Shown here piece after piece: positions 58,994 to 64,000 of a stretch of DNA of 64,000 nt. The notes beneath the pieces were generated by a model. The model saw nothing but the letters and a program-made list of their open reading frames with translations. It searched no databases and was not told where the DNA came from. Position 1 is the stretch's first letter, and every line of letters starts with the position of its first letter. The stretch spans positions 15,066,001 to 15,130,000 of the forward strand of contig JASFXZ010000016.1 in the NCBI GenBank assembly GCA_032209605.1, in the 5' to 3' direction. The position numbers and the translations under genes were made by a program. The stretch is from Mactromeris polynyma (lineage: Eukaryota; Mollusca; Bivalvia; Venerida; Mactridae).

Positions 58994-59487
58994 CCGTTAA
59001 ACTTCGATAACTCGAGAACGCTGGGGTCCATCCGAAAAGCTCGAGTTACCCGATATTTCGAGTGACCAAGAGTTTCCATCATGTCCTTTTAGTGTTTTTT
59101 TTATGAAATGCCTTATTTTCTGATTTTTCACAGTTTTTCACACTTATACCAGTTGTGTCATATTGGTTTCATAGTATCATATCTCTATTCACTACATTTC
59201 CTCATTAAAATAAAAGTCAAGTGAAATTCTTAATTAGACTTTGTTTGTTTGAAGCTCCCATTTCAACGATGTGTGAAAATGTGTCCTCGAGTTACTAGTT
59301 AGCTATTGTGTATCGTTTGTATACTGGGGACCGGCAAATAGCTCGAGCTTTCGACTTATTTCTGCTTGAGTTATCTGCGGTATATTTTATATGAAAATAG
59401 AAGAAATAAAGTCCGGGACTCTGCCATTTCCTCGACAAATCATGACTTCTCGAGTTGTCGCCTGCTCGAGTTATCGAAGTTTAACTG
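58994..59487. mobile_element. 494-bp MITE with TA target duplication
   Basis: Terminal inverted repeats CCGTTAAACTTCGATAACTC and (reverse complement of the other end) CAGTTAAACTTCGATAACTC, flanked by TA at 58992-58993 and 59488-59489. The paralogous empty site TTAGTTATAGTATCATA is intact at 57298-57315. TIR and TA duplication fit Tc1/mariner-pogo type MITEs. Internal CTCGAG-rich subterminal repeats occur. Confidence 0.85.
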
Positions 59488-59574
59488 TAGTATCATATAC
59501 TAAAGAAGACATGTATGTATATATTGTACCATTTGATGTGTGCATTTTTACATATAGATGTATATCATTTTACA

Positions 59575-59843
59575 GCCCATCTGGCTAGCTAAGTTGGTTG
59601 CACACTAAATTGTCAACAGGCAGATCCTGATTCGATATCCGGTTGGGCCAGGTCATCTTTCACGGGATATTTTCTACGGTCATATCCTATACATGTGAAA
59701 AATATTTCATTTGCTACAAGAAGACCAAATTAGTACTGGTTGAAATTCCGAGACAAATGGTCAGGTAAACTGGTCGCCGTATATGACTGAATCAAATGTT
59801 GGAAAATGCTGCGTAATACCCGATGAATAGAAACAAACAAACG
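59575..59843 (+). repeat. tRNA-derived SINE, copy 2
   Basis: Copy of 57392-57660 carried along by the local duplication. The head (GCCCATCTGGCTAGCTAAGT) differs at several sites, while the rest and the downstream 1 kb are almost identical. Confidence 0.6.
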
Positions 59844-59938
59844 AAGTATCAATTTACATTTATATCTCAACTAGGTTGTTTTGCAGGACATTGTTACCAC
59901 TTCAAGTTACAAAAACTACTTAGCTCAGTATCACATAC

Positions 59939-60001
59939 CTGATTTGAGTTCTTAAGTGCGCATACTTCTTCTGTCAATGACTGTTTGTCTTTTTCAAATC
60001 T
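59939..60001 (-). CDS. gene 2 coiled-coil exon, type A, 63 nt (duplicate)
   Basis: Identical in peptide to 57756-57818 (RFEKDKQSLTEE...LKNSNQ), from a recent duplication of about 1.2 kb with an offset of 2183 bp. Confidence 0.72.
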
Positions 60002-60418
60002 CTGCAGGATAATTACCCGAAATACAATATTTCTATCTGAACTAGATGGTTATTTATATTTGTTAATCATACTGGCTCAATATTGCAGTTATATGACCTG
60101 TAAATAACGTCATGCAATTATTCATAATCTAATATTTACAGATCTTTAGTCGGGAATTTAAATCAGAGTTGGTATGGTATTCATACATGGACATTATGGA
60201 TAAGGCCGAAATTGTAATTGCGCGTAATTGTCAATAGCTTTTAAGTTTTATTACTAATTACTTAGTAAATTGATGTGCATATGTTGGAAATAAATTATCA
60301 CATAGCGATTAATAAATGAATAATATAAGATTGCGTTTATATTTTGAAAGGTGGAAAGGGTCATTTACAATTTACCACATCAAGTATTAAATGTTACAAT
60401 ATTAAGTACATCACGTAC

Positions 60419-60460
60419 TTGATTGTCGGCTTTTAGAGTACATATTTCTTTGGCAAATTT
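60419..60460 (-). CDS. gene 2 coiled-coil exon, short type B, 42 nt (duplicate)
   Basis: KFAKEICTLKADNQ, phase 0, identical to 58236-58277. Same splice sites. Confidence 0.72.
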
Positions 60461-60844
60461 CTGAAATATAAATGGCACATTGATATACTCAGGTCACCTG
60501 TTTGAAAGTTAGAAGTAGAAGTTCGAGGGAGGCTACATTCACGATGGCACAATTTTGTTACAATGAGATATGTTTCTTGTGAATTTTAAATTTTAATTTC
60601 CTTTCATCACCATTCTGCTTCATGAGACGATTTTATTGATTAAGCTATCTTATCATATTTTAAATAAGAATGTTCATACCATTTACCAGTTGATGTATGC
60701 ATGATTTACATATATCTGTTGATCAATTTACATTTACATCTTCGACGATCAAATTATATTTGCATATTTACATAATTTCTCATGCGATATGAAATTTTCA
60801 ATTGATCTGCTTAACCACTCGAAGGTTACCAAGCTTTCATATAC

Positions 60845-60907
60845 CTGATTGGTGTCTTTAAGGGCAATAACTTCTTCTGTCAATGACTGTTTGTCATTTA
60901 CCACTTT
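60845..60907 (-). CDS. gene 2 coiled-coil exon, type A, 63 nt
   Basis: TTTCAG and GTATATG bound 21 codons, KVVNDKQSLTEEVIA...LKDTNQ, phase 0. Closest to the gene 1 exon at 3836. Confidence 0.75.
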
Positions 60908-61352
60908 CTGAAAGATATTTACCCGAAATTGCAACATTTCTATCTGAACTAGATAATTATTTGCATGTGTTGACTATACTGGCACGCTACTGCAATTACA
61001 TAACTAGAATATAACGTCATGCCATAAATCATAATCTAATATTTACAGATCTTTAGTCGAGAATTATGCTCTTCATTTATTGGAGGTAATAAAGAATATA
61101 TATGATATTGATACATGGATATTGACATAATGGATATTGCTCAAATTGTATTGCGCGTAATGGTCAATAGCTTTTAAGATTTACTAACTGACAACTTAGC
61201 AAAGAAATGTGCATATGTTGGAAAATAATTATCACGTAGCGTTTAATATATGAATAATACAATATTGAGTTTATATTTAAAAAAATGGAAACGGTCATTT
61301 ACAATTTACATCATCAAGTTACAATCGTTGCAATATCAAGTACACCACGTAC

Positions 61353-61415
61353 TTGATTTTCAGCTTTTAGAGTACATATTTCTTGCTCCAAGTATTGTTT
61401 TACTTTGGCGACTTT
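61353..61415 (-). CDS. gene 2 coiled-coil exon, type B, 63 nt
   Basis: TTTCAG and GTACGTGGTG bound 21 codons, starting KVAKVKQYLEQE and ending LKAENQ, phase 0. Confidence 0.75.
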
Positions 61416-61804
61416 CTGAAATATAAATGACATATTCATAAACTCATGTCATCTGTTTTAAAACTTAGAAGGTGTTGTTCAAGGAAGGACAAATACACAA
61501 TGGCACAATCCTGTTGGAATGACACATGTTTTCTGTGCATTATAATGTTTTAATTTGCATGCATTCCTTACATCGTTATACTGTTTCATATAACCAATTA
61601 ATTGATTTAGCTTTATTATCACATACTAAAGTAGACACGTATGTATATATTGTACCATTTAGATGTATATCAATTTACATTAAAATTGTACTTCTTCGAT
61701 GATTAAATCGTATTTGCATATTTACCTCATTTCTCGTGCGATATTAAATTATCAATTAATCAATGTCTATTTAACCACTCGAAGTTTACCAAGCGTTCAC
61801 ATAC

Positions 61805-61867
61805 CTGATTGGTGTCTTTTAGCGCAATAACTTCTTCTGTCAATGTATGTTTGTCTGTTGTCATACT
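61805..61867 (-). CDS. gene 2 coiled-coil exon, type A, 63 nt
   Basis: TTTCAG and GTATGTG bound 21 codons, starting SMTTDKHTLTEE and ending LKDTNQ, phase 0. The N-terminal half differs most from the other type A exons. Confidence 0.73.
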
Positions 61868-62254
61868 CTGAAAGATAATTAACCGAAATTGCAACATTTC
61901 TACATAAACTAGATGGCCATTTACACGTGCTTACTATTCTTGCATGGTACTGCAATTATATACATAGAATATAACGTTATGCCATAAATTATAATCTAAT
62001 ATTATACAGATCTGTAGTCAGGAATTTAAATTTGAGTTGGTACGTTAATAATACAGGGATATGGAAATTATGGATATTGCTCAAATTTTATTGCATGTAA
62101 TGGTCAATAGTTTTATTACTGACACCTTAGTAAATTAATGTGCATATATGGTAAATTACTTGCCACACAGCGATTAATAAATGAATAATACAGGAGTGAG
62201 TATATATTTTAAGAAGTGGAAAATAAATGTAACATTATTAAGTACACCACGCAC

Positions 62255-62317
62255 TTGATTGTCGGCTTTTAGAGTACATAACTCTAACTCCAAGGATTGT
62301 TTATCTTTGGCAAATTT
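62255..62317 (-). CDS. gene 2 coiled-coil exon, type B, 63 nt
   Basis: TTTCAG acceptor; the donor is GTGCGTGGTG rather than GTACGT. 21 codons, starting KFAKDKQSLELE and ending LKADNQ, phase 0. Paralogue of 4797-4859. Confidence 0.74.
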
Positions 62318-62728
62318 CTGAAACATAAATGACATATTCATAAACTCAGTCCTCATATGTTAAAACTTCGAATGAACAGTTAAAGGAAGGCCTAATTCAC
62401 TATGGCACAATTTGGTTGCATTGATATATGCTTTTTGTGAATTTGTATTTTTAAAATTTGATGCATGCTATGTATTATTTTCATCACCATTCTGTTTTAT
62501 TAGACAATTTATTTATTTAGCGATCTTATCACATTTTAAATCAGAATGTTTTATATATTTTACCAGTAGATGTATACAAGTTTTACATACACATTGTTGA
62601 TATATATAAATTTATATTTACTTCTTCGAAGATTCAATTATATTGGCATATTTACCTCATTTCTCATGCGACATACATTATCAGTTGATATATGTCTACT
62701 ACCTGAAGTTCACCAAGCTTTCACATAC

Positions 62729-62791
62729 CTGATCGTTGTCTTTAAGGACAATAACGTCTATTGTCAACGAATCTTTGTCTTTTGCCACTCT
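62729..62791 (-). CDS. gene 2 coiled-coil exon, type A, 63 nt
   Basis: TTTCAG and GTATGTG bound 21 codons, starting RVAKDKDSLTID and ending LKDNDQ, phase 0. Paralogue of 3836-3898. Confidence 0.74.
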
Positions 62792-63452
62792 CTGAAAGAT
62801 ATTTACCCGAAATTGCAATATTCTATCTGAACCAGTTAGCCATCTACATGCGTTAACTATTCTGGCACAATACTGCAATTATATAATTAGTATTACGTCA
62901 AGCTACGATTCACACTCTTATATCCTAGTCGGCACTTTCGATTAGATTTGGTATAATGATAATGTTTTGGATATTAGCCAATTTAAATAGTGTCTGTAAT
63001 GGTCATGTATTAGTTGGAATTAATAACAATATAGCGTTACGTGTGAGGAAAGCATAACTCTTTATGGTTTTAGATTATGTTCCCCTGTCGTTAAAAAAAC
63101 TCCTTTCACTTGATAGAATTTTCTTTCCGTGGGCAAATTGCTTTTTTAGCTTGTCATGTAATGAATTACATTCTTCTCATAATTTGGTCCAATCCTTCTG
63201 CCCTTGTTCGTTCTTGATAATTACCCTTATCCATAGACATGTCCCATAGACTTATCAACTCCTAATGAATTGTATACTGACGTTTCTTGGGACATTGTCC
63301 AGTGAATGTGGATTTCCCTTCAATAACTGAATCCTTCCTTAATATATGCATTTTGTCATAGAGTTCCCATTTGTTTTGAAAGTCGCACGACGATATGATC
63401 GATATAAAACTTCGTAACATCTTTAAAACGACTGTATTAAATTGGTACTTAC

Positions 63453-63506
63453 ATTAAATTCTTTTTCCATGTAATACAGGTCCATCTTAAGTTTCGACAT
63501 CATTTT
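63453..63506 (-). CDS. gene 2 coiled-coil exon, KMMSKL type, 54 nt
   Basis: CAG acceptor and GTAAGTACC donor bound 18 codons, starting KMMSKLKMDLYYM and ending KEFN, phase 0. Counterpart of 4584-4637. Confidence 0.74.
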
Positions 63507-63708
63507 CTGAAGAAGAAATGCTGCATGATTATTACATCCAACTATGGATTAAGATACATATCATTTTCCAACTAAACACTTAATTAGTAGATGCAGATTG
63601 TGACTGCGGTCAGATAGTGTTAACTTTGCGCGGAAAGTATGACGAATATATCATTAATATATCACATTCTTAACATCTTTAAAAGGACTGCCCTAAAGGT
63701 GTACTTAC

Positions 63709-63762
63709 AGCATACTTTTGTTCTTGTTCATACATGTCTTTCTTAAGTTTCGATATCATTTT
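63709..63762 (-). CDS. gene 2 coiled-coil exon, KMISK type, 54 nt
   Basis: TTTTTTCAG and GTAAGTACACC bound 18 codons, starting KMISKLKKDMYEQE and ending QKYA, phase 0. Counterpart of 5285-5329. Confidence 0.74.
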
Positions 63763-63878
63763 CTGAAAAAAAGACTTTTTTATCTGAGTGATAATGATCC
63801 TATTATTGTCAGCTACATAAAACGACGACCAAACACGACACATCAAGCTCATTGTATGTAATAGTTAGTCAGAACTAC

Positions 63879-64000
63879 TTACATCACAAAACCCAGTATT
63901 AGCCCATCGCGGCCAGGGATTGTTGTGAATGAAATATCTTTATAAAAATCTTGTTGTGTCGCCTGATAATCTTCTAATACATTTAAGGTTGCTTCGTTGG
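63879..64000 (-). CDS. open segment at the right edge, gene 2 exon or alternative terminus
   Basis: The minus frame is open from the window edge for 39 codons: NEATLNVLEDYQATQQDF, then DISFTTIPGRDGLILGFVM, then TAA. A GTAAGTAG donor overlaps the stop (exon end 63883, phase 2), which does not fit the phase 0 of the next exon. Either it is an alternative last exon ending at the TAA or the true frame differs. A second frame over the last 54 nt (YFIHNNPWPRWANTGFCD) ends in phase 0 and would join the KMISK exon. The gene 1 copy at 5383-5515 is broken. Confidence 0.35.
   Translation of the reverse strand, partial: NEATLNVLEDYQATQQDFYKDISFTTIPGRDGLILGFVM

Overview
The window is AT-rich eukaryotic DNA: short exons with GT-AG introns, two kinds of LINE, a BEL/Pao retroelement, tRNA-derived SINEs, several MITEs and a large minisatellite. 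A B-box/coiled-coil gene family combined with this repeat mix suggests a lophotrochozoan, most likely a bivalve mollusc. That is inference; no conserved marker gene is present. Most of the window is intron or repeat.

The recognisable host genes lie on the minus strand. Gene 1 (about 1.7-7.1 kb) starts at 7111 with a RING-less B-box exon, then runs left through a linker exon into short phase-0 coiled-coil exons of 45, 54 or 63 nt. Gene 2 is a paralogous, larger copy whose 5' end lies beyond the right edge. Its coiled-coil exons fill 57.0-63.8 kb. The same strand then carries about ten 0.85-kb intronic repeat units (27.8-30.5, 35.3-37.6, 39.2-39.6, 45.8-49.4 and 53.1-53.7 kb). Each holds a possible conserved 30-nt mini-exon and/or a possible 9-nt micro-exon whose sequence differs strongly between otherwise near-identical units. 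A good C-terminal exon with a stop lies at 26.2-26.4 kb and could end gene 2. If all this is one transcription unit it spans more than 37 kb and is built from symmetric cassette exons that would change the length and sequence of a coiled coil. This is the most interesting system in the window.

Mobile DNA, left to right: a 9.97-kb element (8063-18027) with imperfect terminal inverted repeats, filled by 41-bp minisatellite subfamilies including about 155 near-identical copies at 10.3-16.7 kb; a 2.0-kb element (18121-20127) with an 8-bp target duplication and TIRs built of a repeated TTTCGACCCCT motif; a possible 3.1-kb TIR element (22.3-25.4 kb); a segmental duplication (about 30.1-35.9 versus 39.2-46.4 kb) carrying a decayed LINE and a decayed BEL/Pao element; a 5'-truncated LINE with an intact reverse transcriptase end (37.6-39.2 kb); a second LINE tail (49.4-50.6 kb); and a 494-bp TA-flanked MITE and a 352-bp TTA-flanked MITE, both with empty sites preserved in neighbouring paralogous DNA.

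Stretches at 0-1.7, 20.1-22.3, 26.8-27.8 and 51-53 kb show nothing I can name.
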